From assembly GCA_965224215.1 (NCBI GenBank), contig CBDCYS010000012.1:71407-135406 (forward strand): 64,000 nt of DNA, written 5' to 3'. The translations under genes were made by a program, and so were the position numbers. This document shows positions 1 to 9,213 of the stretch, piece by piece (position 1 is the stretch's first letter; each line of letters starts with the position of its first letter). This DNA comes from CBDCYS01 sp965224215. Its GTDB lineage: Bacteria; Acidobacteriota; Terriglobia; Bryobacterales; UBA6623. The notes under the pieces are model-generated. The model was not told the DNA's origin, made no database searches, and saw nothing but the letters and a program-made list of their open reading frames with translations.

Positions 1-505
1 TGGCGGCACAGGCGAAGAGGCTGTCGTTGACCAGCCCAGATGGCTTGGAATAGGCATAGGGATTCGTCCCGTCGCCCCCACCCTCGGCCTCGAAGAAACC
101 TTCCGCATTCATCAGGACCCAGCGGATTCCCTTCCTAACATGTTCCAGGAGTTCAACCTGGACAACACCATGATCCCAGGGGACGTCAACGTGCCCGATA
201 CTCCGCAAGGTTGGCAGGACGGATTCCGCGCCCTTCAGATTGCAGTGAAAGGGGCTAATGACGACTACGTCATCGGCGTGGCGATTGAGGGCCGAGGGCA
301 GATTGTCAGCTACGGCAAAGATGCCGCCGCCTTTGGCAAACGGATTCTCGTAGACGCAATACGCAACGGTGCGATGTTCCTTTCCCACGGCCCGCCGGGC
401 CCGCTCGAGATGATCGACTTCTTGCGAAGTGAACAGGTGCTTGAGTGCTTTGATGTCTCGCTTCCACGACTCAATGGCGGGGTCCAAGGTGGGAGAATTG
501 CTCAT
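1..505 (-). CDS. GT5 starch/glycogen synthase-like glycosyltransferase, N-terminal part (runs off window)
   Basis: The minus strand is open from an ATG at 503-505 to the window edge, giving the first 168 residues. Residues about 46-90 read VAYCVYENPFAKGGG followed by VADNLPSAL and VVVISPFH, which matches the N-terminal catalytic domain of GT5 starch/glycogen synthases: an E-x-PFxKxGG loop that binds the ADP-glucose phosphate, then the conserved V-x-x-LP-x-AL helix and a beta strand ending in P. Known family role: transfer of glucose from a nucleotide sugar to an alpha-glucan. The approximately 45-residue N-terminal extension before this domain is unlike classical GlgA, so it may be a GT5 relative rather than the housekeeping synthase. 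No strong ribosome site is seen before the start. The C-terminal GT-B half lies outside the window. Confidence 0.7.
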   Translation of the reverse strand, partial: MSNSPTLDPAIESWKRDIKALKHLFTSQEVDHLERARRAVGKEHRTVAYCVYENPFAKGGGIFAVADNLPSALNRHADDVVVISPFHCNLKGAESVLPTLRSIGHVDVPWDHGVVQVELLEHVRKGIRWVLMNAEGFFEAEGGGDGTNPYAYSKPSGLVNDSLFACAA

Positions 506-1109
506 CCGTTGAAGTAATGTGTCTTCGACACCTACGTTCTAGTGTAGTGCGGCAATCATAGCGGACAACAAGACTTCCTCCGAAAGAATGCGTCCGGTGC
601 CCATCAGCCCCCTCAAGCCCTGTTGTGGTCGTTGTCAGCGGTTGTCAGCGGTTTTCGGCATTGTTCAGCTATCCCATTATGCAACCCGTATTTTCTCGAT
701 TTCACATTAATTTTCTTTACATCGTTCCCCAGCCGATTCAGCATGCCGGACGGTCCTGCCGGACATGCGTTTTGCCCCGCCCGACTTGTCGGACAGTTGC
801 GCCGTTTCTTCGCCTGAAATGGGGTGAGCGGGTCCGAAGCGGGGCACTGCCCGATTTAGCGGGCAAGGCGGCGGCCATTGGCCGCTGCCCGTCGGCGGGA
901 GCCGGTTTTCACAGTGTTGAGAAGACCAGCGGTTCTCGTCCGTCCGGATCCGTTCGGGACCCGTTCAGGGATCGCCGCCCTAATTTCGAATTTCGATGCA
1001 ATCCGCGAGGATTACCTATTTATTATACCAGGCGGGTTCTAATGCCCCAGGGATAGGAAGCTGCCCGCAGCCCACCGCGCGAGGGTGAAAGAGGACTTGA
1101 TGGGCCCTT
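506..1109. other. Intergenic region without a supported gene
   Basis: About 600 bases lie between the divergent GT5 start and the end of the quinoprotein gene. Two overlapping forward open frames exist but have low-complexity, arginine/proline-rich products and no ribosome site. Visible structure is limited to a short direct repeat of GTTGTCAGCG near 631-650 and GC-rich self-complementary stretches around 849-895. I see nothing coding. Confidence 0.5.
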
Positions 1110-2993
1110 TCAGCCTAGCGCGAACGCCACGAACTCGTCGCCCGACCTCGTGCCGCCTCTTCCGATAAGCCAGCCGCCGCCACCGGCCGCAATGACGACG
1201 TACTGCTTACCGCCAACAGAGTAAGTGCATGGCGTTGCGTATCCGCCGGCGGAAAGCGAATGCTCCCAGAGCCTCTTGCCGGAATCGAAGGCGCGGAATT
1301 TCTCGTCCTGCGTCGCGCCGATAAATAGCAGGCCGCCTTTTGTTACGATCGATCCGCCGACGTTGAAAGTCCCGGTTCCCTCGATGCCTTTGGCCTTCAG
1401 CTCGGCGAACTCGCCGAGGGGCTTTCGCCAGCGGTAGTCGCCATTCGCCACGTTCAAGCAAAGCAGCTCGCCCCACGGCGGCTTCGCGGCGGAGAAGTTG
1501 TCTTGGTCCATAAAGAACGGGTAGCCCGTGGCCTGGTAGGGATAACCCGCTCCCTCCGGGGCATCTACGAGCGTGAAGTGCTTCGGCCAGTTGTTGGTGT
1601 TGATATAGACCAGCCCCGTTTCCGGATCGTGGCTGCAGCCGCCCCAGATTGTGCCGCCCACCGTCCCCGGGGAGTAGACGGTTCCTTGCTTGCTTGGGGG
1701 CGTGTAGAGTCCCCCGTGACGCAGGTCCTTCAGCCGCCGAATGATGTACTCTCGCGACTCGCGGGAAATATCGGTGATCTGGTCGTCGGCGAAACCTTGC
1801 CGCGCATAGGGCGGGGGCTTGGTCGGGAACGGCTGAGTCGGGTAGGCTTGCTCGCCAGGGATGTCGGACTTTGGCGTCGGGCGCTCTTCGATATCCCAGA
1901 CCGGTTTTCCGGTCTCCCGGTCGAAGATGTACCAGAAGCCCTGTTTCGAGATCTGCACGACCAAGTCTTGCCATTCGCCGCCATGCTTTGCCCGCGCCAG
2001 GAGGGGTTGGGCCGGCAAGTTGTAGTCCCAAAGATCGTGATGAGTTGTCTGATAATGCCACTGCCGTTTGCCCGTGCGGGCATCGAGGGCAAGGACCGAG
2101 TTCCCGAAAAGATTCTTGCCAGGACGGTCGCCGCCGTAAAAATCGAAGGTTGGCGAGCCCGTTGAGGCGAAGAGCAAGCCACGTTCTTCGTCCAAGCTCA
2201 TGCCGGCCCAGTTGTTGGCGCCACCGGTGTGCTTCCAGTTGTCTTTGCCCCAGGTTTCGTAGCCAAACTCGCCCGGGTGGGGGATGGTGTGGAAGATCCA
2301 GATGCGCTTGCCGGTGCGGACGTCAAGCCCGCGAATGTGTCCGGGGGCGGCGGGGGCGGGGCCTTCGCTGCCCGACCCGCCGCCGAGAAGCAGCATGTCC
2401 TCGAAGATTACGGGAGGATTGGCGTAGTAGTACTCAACATCGTCTCCTATGTTGCGGTCCAGTCCCGTTCTCATATCGAGGACGCCGCCGTCGGCAAACT
2501 CAGGGACAAGCTTGCCGGTGTCGGCGTTGAGGCAGAACATGTTCTCCAGCGCGGACGTGAAGATGCGGCGATCGTCGCCGTCAGCCCAGTAGCTCACACC
2601 ACGGCTGACGCCTTTCGAGCAGCGCACTCTTACGCCCTCGAATGGGTCAAAATTCCACAGCATCTTGCCGGTGGCAGCGTCGAGGGCGCGAACCTGCAGT
2701 TGGGCGGTGGTGATGTACATGCGGCCGTCGACGATAATCGGCGTGCATTCAATCTTTGTTGCGGGCCGCTGTCTGCTATCGCCTGTCGAGTGGGTCCAGG
2801 CGACCTTCAGCTCGCCGACATTTGAGCGATCGATTTCGTCCAGCACGGAGTAGCGCGTCGCTTCGGGCGAGCCGCCATAGTGGCCCCAATCGCTCGACGC
2901 GTGCTGGCCCGCGTGAGCCGAGGAGGCGTAGACCGCGGCAGAAGAGAGCGCGGCGCTCTTGATGAAGGTGCGGCGGGTATGTCGGCTAGGCAT
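1110..2993 (-). CDS. PQQ-dependent dehydrogenase (quinoprotein glucose/alcohol dehydrogenase family), Tat-exported
   Basis: This 627-residue protein starts with a twin-arginine signal (RRTFIKSAALSSAAVYASSAHA, split here as RRTFIK plus an Ala-rich stretch) and so should act in the periplasm. It has the eight-bladed quinoprotein propeller: repeats of LDAATGKMLW type (residues about 104-113, 224-232, 304-312), the RGVSYW signature at 131-136 typical of the glucose dehydrogenase branch, and the active-site segment HHDLWDYN at 318-325 with the predicted catalytic Asp 323. Position 325, two residues later, is Asn. There is no CxxCH, so electrons must pass to a separate acceptor. There are no N-terminal membrane helices beyond the signal, unlike E. 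coli Gcd. Substrate cannot be told from sequence. It stands alone, with the next gene divergent. Confidence 0.88.
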   Translation of the reverse strand: MPSRHTRRTFIKSAALSSAAVYASSAHAGQHASSDWGHYGGSPEATRYSVLDEIDRSNVGELKVAWTHSTGDSRQRPATKIECTPIIVDGRMYITTAQLQVRALDAATGKMLWNFDPFEGVRVRCSKGVSRGVSYWADGDDRRIFTSALENMFCLNADTGKLVPEFADGGVLDMRTGLDRNIGDDVEYYYANPPVIFEDMLLLGGGSGSEGPAPAAPGHIRGLDVRTGKRIWIFHTIPHPGEFGYETWGKDNWKHTGGANNWAGMSLDEERGLLFASTGSPTFDFYGGDRPGKNLFGNSVLALDARTGKRQWHYQTTHHDLWDYNLPAQPLLARAKHGGEWQDLVVQISKQGFWYIFDRETGKPVWDIEERPTPKSDIPGEQAYPTQPFPTKPPPYARQGFADDQITDISRESREYIIRRLKDLRHGGLYTPPSKQGTVYSPGTVGGTIWGGCSHDPETGLVYINTNNWPKHFTLVDAPEGAGYPYQATGYPFFMDQDNFSAAKPPWGELLCLNVANGDYRWRKPLGEFAELKAKGIEGTGTFNVGGSIVTKGGLLFIGATQDEKFRAFDSGKRLWEHSLSAGGYATPCTYSVGGKQYVVIAAGGGGWLIGRGGTRSGDEFVAFALG

Positions 2994-3053
2994 GGGGTTG
3001 CCAGCTATTGTATAGGGCTTTCCGAATCATCGGAGGAGTTCCGGCCGGCGTAG

Positions 3054-3073
3054 GGGCGTAGCGTGCTACGCCC
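3054..3073. repeat. Perfect 9+9 bp palindrome between divergent genes
   Basis: GGGCGTAGC and GCTACGCCC flank a two-base centre (GT). The site lies between the divergent quinoprotein gene and the secreted-protein gene at 3256. It could be an operator or a small interspersed palindrome; nothing in the sequence decides. Confidence 0.4.
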
Positions 3074-3255
3074 GCGCCTGCATCGAGCACGGCGAGCAAG
3101 CACAACCAAGTAGTGGCGGACCTATTGCTTCGGCCGTCAGACGGTGAGAATGCGGGTCAGCGCAGGTCACCGTCGGCTGCTCAGGCTTCGCCGCCGCGGG
3201 CACGTAACCACCTCGAATTGCTAAGATAGCCACACACAGCAGCGAGGAGGCAGCT

Positions 3256-4284
3256 ATGTGGAATCGATCGATCGCTCAGTTCGCGACCCTGGACGGCCTG
3301 GTCTTAGTCTTCGTCGCGCTCCCGCTCTTGGCAGGCGATGGAGACTCCTGGACCATGCCGCGAACTTCGGACGGCCAACCGGATCTCCAGGGAGTCTGGG
3401 CGAACAACAACGCGACCCCGCTCGAGCGGCCCAAGCAGCTAGCCGACAAGGCCGCGCTCAGCGAACAAGAACTAGCCAAACTCAAGGAGCGGGCCGGCGA
3501 GCTTTTCAACGACGACTCGGGCGACGCCGCTTTCGGCGACAGCGTTTTTAGCGCCGCGCTCGCCGGCGCAAAGACGTTCACTTCGAGCGATGCGCAAACC
3601 GGCAACTACAACCAGTTCTGGGTTGTCGAGCGGGAGTTCTCCGACAACCGCACCTCGCTGGTTATCGATCCACCCGACGGCAGGATTCCCGAAATGACCC
3701 CCGCGGGGCAGGCCAAACGTGCCGAGCAGTCTGCTCACAGGGCCCGCTTGCCTCATAGACCCGAGGACCGCAGCCTCGGCGAACGTTGCATCACGTTCGG
3801 CGTCCCGCGGCTGGGCGCGGGCTACAATAGCTACTACCAAATCTTCCAGACACCCGATTCGGTCGCCATCCTGAGTGAGATGATCCACGATGTGCGCATC
3901 ATTCCACTCGACGGTCGGCCGCACATCGACAAGCGGTTACGCCAATGGCACGGGGACTCGCGCGGTCGCTGGGAGGGCGATACGCTTGTCGTCGAGACCC
4001 GGAACTACTCGCCCAAGAGTTCGTTCCGAGGATCGTCAGAGAACCTACAACTCGTGGAACGCTTTACTCGCGTGGGCCCAGACACGCTGGAGTACGAGGT
4101 CGCGGTGGAAGATCCGACGACTTGGACTGCCCCGTGGACGGCGATGATCCCGCTCAAGAAGAGCGAGGATGCGATCTACGAGTACGCCTGCCACGAGGGC
4201 AACTACTCGATGGAGAGCATGCTTGCGGGCGCGCGCCGGCTGGAGGCTAGCTCCGGAGACAATAGGTCCGGAGTCAACGACTAG
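3256..4284 (+). CDS. Uncharacterised secreted protein with PDLQGVW motif
   Basis: The ATG at 3256 follows a clear AGGAGG ribosome site at 3245-3250. The 342-residue product has an N-terminal hydrophobic segment (residues about 13-26, LDGLVLVFVALPLL) likely to be a signal peptide. The mature part opens with TSDGQPDLQGVWANN and PLERPKQL, a hallmark of a large family of uncharacterised secreted proteins that is strongly expanded in Acidobacteria such as Solibacter. Two more family-like blocks follow: ERCITFGVPR near residue 176 and RGRWEGDTLVVETRN near 235. No catalytic motif can be named. It is divergent from the quinoprotein gene, and 208 bases separate it from pyrC, so it is probably its own transcription unit. 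Confidence 0.75.
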   Translation: MWNRSIAQFATLDGLVLVFVALPLLAGDGDSWTMPRTSDGQPDLQGVWANNNATPLERPKQLADKAALSEQELAKLKERAGELFNDDSGDAAFGDSVFSAALAGAKTFTSSDAQTGNYNQFWVVEREFSDNRTSLVIDPPDGRIPEMTPAGQAKRAEQSAHRARLPHRPEDRSLGERCITFGVPRLGAGYNSYYQIFQTPDSVAILSEMIHDVRIIPLDGRPHIDKRLRQWHGDSRGRWEGDTLVVETRNYSPKSSFRGSSENLQLVERFTRVGPDTLEYEVAVEDPTTWTAPWTAMIPLKKSEDAIYEYACHEGNYSMESMLAGARRLEASSGDNRSGVND

Positions 4285-4492
4285 CTTTTCTGGGAATTCT
4301 GGCCAGCTACCTATTCGTGACCCGTCGTCTCGCTCGCGCCATAGTCTGACAAGGAAGTGACCCAGCATGAACCGCGGTCTGATTGGCACATACATTGGCG
4401 CCCGCTCTGGCGTCCATCTCTCCGACTCACTAAACTAGTTTCTTGCACCTTCGTCGCTCAGCTCCAGTCTCTTTGCGAGGGCGGAACAATTC

Positions 4493-5806
4493 ATGAGTCG
4501 ACTTTTGGTGAAGAACGGCCGGGTGATCGACCCGGCCTCCGGGCTTGACGGCTTGCGCGATGTTTTGATCGAAGACGGACGGATCGCCGCCGTCGAAGAA
4601 AATATCGAAGCCGGAGACGCCGATGTCTATGACGCCACGGGCCGCGTCGTCGCGCCGGGATTCATCGACATTCACGTCCACCTGCGCGAGCCCGGTATCG
4701 AGCATGCCGAGACGATTGAAACCGGAGCACGGGCGGCTGCGGCAGGAGGCTTCAGCTCGATCTGTTGCATGCCGAATACGATCCCGGTCAACGACAGCCC
4801 GACCGTGACAAGCTTCATTGTGGAACGGGCCAGGCGGCACGCCATTATCAACGTCTTCCCCATTGGCGCGATCACGAAAGGCAGCGAAGGCGAGCAACTG
4901 GCCGAGATAGGCGCGATGAAGGAAGCCGGCGCTGTAGCGGTCTCCGACGACGGCATGCCGGTCATGAATTCGGGGGTAATGCGTCGGGCGATGCAATACG
5001 CGGGGTCGTTTGGGCTCACAGTGATCGACCACTGTGAAGACCTCAACCTCAGCGTCGCCGGCGATATCCACGAAGGCGCGCAGGCGGTGCGGCTGGGGTT
5101 GCGGGGGATTCCGGCCAGCTCCGAAGACGTGATGGTCGCCCGCGACGTGATCCTCAGCGAGGAGACCGGAGCGAAGACTCACATTGCGCACATCTCCACC
5201 CGCAACTCGATCGAGATTGTACGGCACGCGCGGCGGCTGGGAATTCCTGTCACCTGCGAGGTAACTCCACACCATTTCGCGCTGGCCGATATCGACATTC
5301 CCGGGTACGACAGCAATTACAAGATGAAACCGCCGCTACGTTCCAGGGTCGATGGCCAAGCGGCACTGGAAGGCATCGTGGACGGTGTTGTCGATGCCAT
5401 CGCTACCGATCACGCGCCGCACACAGGCAACGTCAAAATGCAGGAGTTCGAGCGCTGCCCCTTTGGCATCACCGGACTGGAGACAGCCATTGGATTGACC
5501 CTGGAACATCTTGTCAACCCAGGCAAGATCGGCTTGATGCGTCTGGTCGAGCTTTTTACGAGCAGCGCCGCCAAGGTCATCGGACTCGACCGGGGGACGC
5601 TGGCCGTCGGGGCTCCGGGCGACGTAACGGTCATCGATCTCGGGCGCGAGTGGACTTTCGACGTCAATCAGTCTCTTTCGAAGAGCAAAAACTCCCCGTT
5701 CCACAATCATTTCTTCCGTGGCGGTCCGGTGGCGACCATCGTCTCAGGCAGGATTGTCTGGGATGTGGAGAACGGCGCGGCGGCATCCCCAAACGGGCGC
5801 GTCTAA
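4493..5806 (+). CDS. pyrC: Dihydroorotase
   Basis: The 437-residue protein catalyses the reversible cyclisation of carbamoyl-aspartate to dihydroorotate in pyrimidine synthesis. Zinc ligands are visible: HVHLREPG at 61-68 (His 61, His 63), HCED near 181, a HISTRN block near 233 and DHAPH near 305. Length and motif order fit the class I, Aquifex-type enzyme. The start is the ATG at 4493 after a GAGGGCGG-like ribosome site. No other pyrimidine gene is adjacent: the upstream gene is a secreted protein and downstream an IS110 element begins 36 bases after the stop, so any former downstream operon partner has been separated. Confidence 0.95.
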   Translation: MSRLLVKNGRVIDPASGLDGLRDVLIEDGRIAAVEENIEAGDADVYDATGRVVAPGFIDIHVHLREPGIEHAETIETGARAAAAGGFSSICCMPNTIPVNDSPTVTSFIVERARRHAIINVFPIGAITKGSEGEQLAEIGAMKEAGAVAVSDDGMPVMNSGVMRRAMQYAGSFGLTVIDHCEDLNLSVAGDIHEGAQAVRLGLRGIPASSEDVMVARDVILSEETGAKTHIAHISTRNSIEIVRHARRLGIPVTCEVTPHHFALADIDIPGYDSNYKMKPPLRSRVDGQAALEGIVDGVVDAIATDHAPHTGNVKMQEFERCPFGITGLETAIGLTLEHLVNPGKIGLMRLVELFTSSAAKVIGLDRGTLAVGAPGDVTVIDLGREWTFDVNQSLSKSKNSPFHNHFFRGGPVATIVSGRIVWDVENGAAASPNGRV

Positions 5807-5953
5807 GCCAGAACACCCACTCGCCGAAACAACAGAGATGAAATGAGGAGGCTCGTCATCCGGGGAGTGAGCTAAACTCCCCAAACGGGCTTCGCCGCCT
5901 GAGGCGGCGATCCCAGGTTTTTCTTATAGAAGAAAAAAGGAGGATGACGAGCC

Positions 5954-7060
5954 ATGAAAAACAATAGCAAAGCTTTCAGAGAAGTGTCGAAGCAAAAGAT
6001 GATCGAGCAAGGCCTGAACGTGGTGGCCGGGGTGGATCTGGGCGATAAGCACAGCTATGTCTGCTTGATCGATCTGGACGGCAAGATCGTCGAGCGCACG
6101 AAGCTGCGCACTTCGCCGGCGGCGTTGGAGCGCTACTTCGGCGGCTGGGCCGCGATGCGGGTGGTGCTCGAAGCCGGCTGCCACGCCAACTGGATCTACC
6201 GCTTGCTCGAGCGGCTGGGGCACGAGCCGCTGATGGCTGACACGCACCGCCTGGCGCTGATCACTCAATCGCTCTCGAAAGACGATCGCAGCGACGCCGA
6301 GCGGCTGGCGGAGTTGGGGCTGCGGATGCCCGAGATGTTGAACGCCGTGCAGCCGCGTTCGCTCGCCATCCAACGGGACCGCGCCGTGCTGAAAGCACGG
6401 GAAACGCTGGTCGAGACGCGCACGAAACTGATCAACAGTCTGCGCGGTACGGTGAAGAGTTTCGGTGGCCGCTTGCCGGCTTCGAGCAGCGAGGCCTTCG
6501 TGAAGAAAGCCGGCCCCCGGGTGCCGGACGAGCTGCGGGCCGCGCTCGAACCGTTGCTACAACTAATCCAGCAGGTCAGCGCCGAAATCCGCCGCTATGA
6601 CAAACAGATCGAGAAACTGGCGGAGGAGAAATATCCCGCGACGCAAAGGATACGATCGATCCGCGGTGTGGGGCCGATCACGTCGCTGGCGTTCGTGTTG
6701 AACCTGGACAACGACCCGCAGCGGCTACGGCGCAGTCGAGACGCCGGGCCCCGGATGGGGCTGCGGCCCAAACGCCGCGACTCGGGCGAGCGCTCACCGC
6801 AGCTGAGTATTACCAAGAGCGGTGACCGATTATTGCGGCGACTGCTGGTGCAATGTTCGCAATACATTCTGGGACATCACGGCGAAGACTCGGACTTACG
6901 GCGCTGGGGTTTGCGCTTGGCGGCGCGCGGCGGCCCCAGCGCGAAGCGCAAAGCGATCGTGGCGGTGGCGCGCAAACTAGCTGTGCTGATGCACCTGCTG
7001 TGGCGGCAGGACGTGGCCTTCGATCCCTTTTACCAGACGAACCTGAAACCGGCCATCTAG
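5954..7060 (+). CDS. IS110-family DEDD transposase
   Basis: The 368-residue protein has the two IS110 domains. The N-terminal RuvC-like DEDD domain begins GVDLGDKHSYVCLIDLDGK (residues about 24-42), followed by VVLEAG near 73-78 and SKDDRSDAERLAEL near 109-122. The C-terminal Tnp20 domain holds IRGVGPITSLAFVL at about 236-249 and the serine-containing block LSITKSGDRLLRRLLVQ at about 282-298. Family knowledge: this recombinase works with a structured RNA made from the element's own non-coding end. The gene looks intact. The start follows AAAAAAGGAGGATGACGAGCC, a strong ribosome site. Confidence 0.93.
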   Translation: MKNNSKAFREVSKQKMIEQGLNVVAGVDLGDKHSYVCLIDLDGKIVERTKLRTSPAALERYFGGWAAMRVVLEAGCHANWIYRLLERLGHEPLMADTHRLALITQSLSKDDRSDAERLAELGLRMPEMLNAVQPRSLAIQRDRAVLKARETLVETRTKLINSLRGTVKSFGGRLPASSSEAFVKKAGPRVPDELRAALEPLLQLIQQVSAEIRRYDKQIEKLAEEKYPATQRIRSIRGVGPITSLAFVLNLDNDPQRLRRSRDAGPRMGLRPKRRDSGERSPQLSITKSGDRLLRRLLVQCSQYILGHHGEDSDLRRWGLRLAARGGPSAKRKAIVAVARKLAVLMHLLWRQDVAFDPFYQTNLKPAI

Positions 7061-7498
7061 GATCGGCGCAATGAGTTTTGAAAAGAGCGTTCTGAGAAAA
7101 GCGTTTCAAGAAAGAGCATTCGGGAATGAACATTTTGAAAGAGCGTTTCGAGAAAGGGCATGTCGAGAAGGGAGCGTTTCGAAAGGAGCGTTTCGAAAAA
7201 GAGCAAGGAAGGCGGCGTGAAGCAGGAACGCTGAGTCGAGAGAAGGTTCAGGAAGGCGGCGCGAAGTAGGAACGTTGAGTTGAGGGAGGGTTCAGGAATC
7301 GCAACAGCGAAGGGACAGACCGAGTTCGCGGCGACTGCGAGTCCACGCCCGGCCGGGAGAGGCCGAGACAGAGAGAGCAGCGTCGTGAGACCGAACTTCA
7401 TAGAGCACCGCGTCCAGAGCGACGTCAAACGAGTGCGGATGGAAGCCCGGTCGAACGTCCCATCAGCGAAAACGACTCCCCAACCCTCCCTTGACAAC
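7061..7498 (+). ncRNA. Candidate guide (bridge/seek) RNA region of the IS110 element
   Basis: About 440 bases lie between the transposase stop and the right inverted repeat with no gene. In IS1111-type elements this 3' region is known to encode the guide RNA. The sequence is purine-rich with repeated GAGCGTTTCGAAA-like units from 7078 to 7200 and an imperfect 44-bp tandem duplication at 7206-7293. I did not derive a secondary structure or target-matching loops, so exact RNA ends are unknown. Confidence 0.4.
7206..7293. repeat. Two imperfect 44-bp tandem repeats inside the IS110 3' region
   Basis: Bases 7206-7249 and 7250-7293 match at 38 of 44 positions; both begin AGGAAGGCGGCG and end GGTTC. 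All six differences are transitions (C/T or A/G). Confidence 0.85.
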
Positions 7499-7581
7499 GA
7501 CGAGCCTCCTCATGGAAGGCGTGGACGGAAGTCCACGCTCGGCAGGCAACGACGCCTGCCATGCATTTTGGCCCCGGAACA

Positions 7582-9213
7582 CTAGCGTGAGCCGGTTTCT
7601 CCCACCAAGGGCACGGGTTTGGCCGGCTCGAACAGCCCGAACGTAAACACGTCCGTCTGGGCGACGATCGTCACGTATTGTTTACCGCTGACCGAGTAGG
7701 TGATCGGTGAGGAATAGAGCGGCTGCCCCAAGTTGAAATGCCACAGGTGCTTTCCTGATTTCGCGTCAAGCGCCACGAAATGATTGTCGTCGTCCGCGAA
7801 GAAGACCAGGCCGCCCGCGGTCGAGACAGTTCCCGCCCACATGGTCGTTGGGCCGGTCATGGGGTACTCCCAAACGCGTTCGCCGGTCGTGGGTTCCAGG
7901 GCTCGAATGAAGAACTGATTGTTGTTGTTCGGGGGCCGTTCCCCGCCCGTGCCGGCGAAATTGGTCTTGGGGATGGGCTCTTTCTCCGAGCTGGTATAGA
8001 CGTCGCAACCCTCTAGCACGACCACGTAGAGCAGTCCTGTGTCGGGGTTGAAAGACGGGGCCATGAAGTTGGAAGCGCCGCGAACCGTGGGACAGACTTC
8101 CACCCCTTCGAGATTGGGCTCGGTGCCTTCGATCAGGATTGGACGCCCCTTCTTGTCGAGGCCGCTGGACCAAGTCAGCTTCTCGACAAACGGCGTGCCC
8201 AGCAGGAACTCGCCCGTGGTTCGATCCAGCACGTAGTAATAACCGTTGCGATTGGCCTGGACGACCAGCTTGCGCTGCTTGCCCTCGAACGGCAGATCAA
8301 GCAGAATTGGGAATTCTTGGGCATCCCAGTCCCACACGTCGTGCGGGGTGAACTGGAAGTACCATTTCATCTTGCCCGTGTCGGGATCAATCGCGAGCAG
8401 CGAGTCGGGATAGAGGTTGTCGCCCGGGCGGTCCCCTCCATAGAAGTCAGGCCAGGGGTTGCCGGTGCCCCAGTAGAGGACATCCAGCTCGGGGTCGTAG
8501 GTGCCCGACATCCAGGTGCCCGCCCCTCCCCAAGGGAGGGTCTTCGGGCCCCAGGTTTCAGAACCCGGCTCACCCTCGCCCGGAATTGTCCACAACCGCC
8601 AAAGCTCTTCGCCGGTCGATGGCGAGTGAGCCGTCATATAGCCGCGGATCCCGGAGTCCCCGCCGCTGACGCCCACGATGATGCTGTCCTTGACTGGAAC
8701 GGGGGAAACGGTACAGTGGTAGCCGTCTTTGGGGTCGGCATACTGGTGATCCCACAGGACTCCGCCCGTTAAGCGATGCAGCGCCACAAGGTGGCAATCA
8801 CTGGTGACGAAGAAAACGCGGTCGCCCAGGATTCCGACGCCGCGGTTGACACGGTCCATCTCAACGCCTAGCTGGCGGTAGTGCCAGACCGTTCGGCCGC
8901 TGACCGCATCCAACGCATAGACCTCGTTGTTATTCGAGACGTACATGATGCCTTCAAAAACCAGCGGTATCGATGTGAGCTTATTCGAGTCCTTGACGTG
9001 GTGAACCCACTTCGCGACGAGAGAATCGATGTTGCCTCGGTTGATCTGCTCCAGCGGGCTGTGGCGTTGCGCGGCATAGTCGCCGGCGTAAAGAAGCCAG
9101 TCTTCGCTGGGGCTGTTCTTGATGTCTTCGAAGGTAACCTGGGCGCAGAGGGAGCCCGAGCCCAGTATCCCCGCGCGTATGATCAATGACAGAAAAACTT
9201 TTGGAGCCGTCAC
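7582..9213 (-). CDS. PQQ-dependent alcohol dehydrogenase with XoxF-like DxD metal motif
   Basis: The 543-residue quinoprotein has a short signal peptide (cleavage likely after SLCAQ, residue 25). Propeller W motifs are frequent (LDAVSGRTVWHYRQ near 101, LDAKSGKHLWHF near 491). Aligned by eye to methanol dehydrogenases, SGGDSGIRGYMTA at 183-195 places Asp 186 where the metal-binding Glu normally sits, GTGNPWPDF at 249-257 supplies the Asn ligand (252), and HDVWDWD at 291-297 supplies the catalytic Asp 295 with a second Asp at +2 (297). An Asp at +2 marks lanthanide-using XoxF-type enzymes; calcium enzymes usually have Ala. No vicinal Cys-Cys pair was seen. The ATG overlaps the stop of the upstream cytochrome gene by four bases, so the two are translationally coupled and the cytochrome is the likely electron acceptor. 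Confidence 0.88.
   Translation of the reverse strand: MTAPKVFLSLIIRAGILGSGSLCAQVTFEDIKNSPSEDWLLYAGDYAAQRHSPLEQINRGNIDSLVAKWVHHVKDSNKLTSIPLVFEGIMYVSNNNEVYALDAVSGRTVWHYRQLGVEMDRVNRGVGILGDRVFFVTSDCHLVALHRLTGGVLWDHQYADPKDGYHCTVSPVPVKDSIIVGVSGGDSGIRGYMTAHSPSTGEELWRLWTIPGEGEPGSETWGPKTLPWGGAGTWMSGTYDPELDVLYWGTGNPWPDFYGGDRPGDNLYPDSLLAIDPDTGKMKWYFQFTPHDVWDWDAQEFPILLDLPFEGKQRKLVVQANRNGYYYVLDRTTGEFLLGTPFVEKLTWSSGLDKKGRPILIEGTEPNLEGVEVCPTVRGASNFMAPSFNPDTGLLYVVVLEGCDVYTSSEKEPIPKTNFAGTGGERPPNNNNQFFIRALEPTTGERVWEYPMTGPTTMWAGTVSTAGGLVFFADDDNHFVALDAKSGKHLWHFNLGQPLYSSPITYSVSGKQYVTIVAQTDVFTFGLFEPAKPVPLVGETGSR

Larger units (their letters stand above)
5843..7513 (+). mobile_element. IS110-family element, IS1111-like, intact
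   Basis: A perfect 15-bp inverted repeat, ATGAGGAGGCTCGTC at 5843-5857 and GACGAGCCTCCTCAT at 7499-7513, encloses a full-length IS110 transposase gene. Subterminal inverted repeats and a long 3' non-coding stretch (7061-7498) are characters of the IS1111 subgroup. True element tips may lie a few bases outside the repeats, as is usual in that group, and no target duplication is expected. The left part contains a GCCGCCTGAGGCGGC hairpin near 5896-5910 ahead of the transposase. Confidence 0.85.

Noticed and set aside
140..517. Forward open frame of 125 codons at the left edge
   Set aside because: It lies antisense to a minus-strand frame with clear GT5 motifs and has no family signature.
623..1056. 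Two overlapping forward frames
   Set aside because: Low-complexity products, no ribosome site, overlapping each other in different frames.
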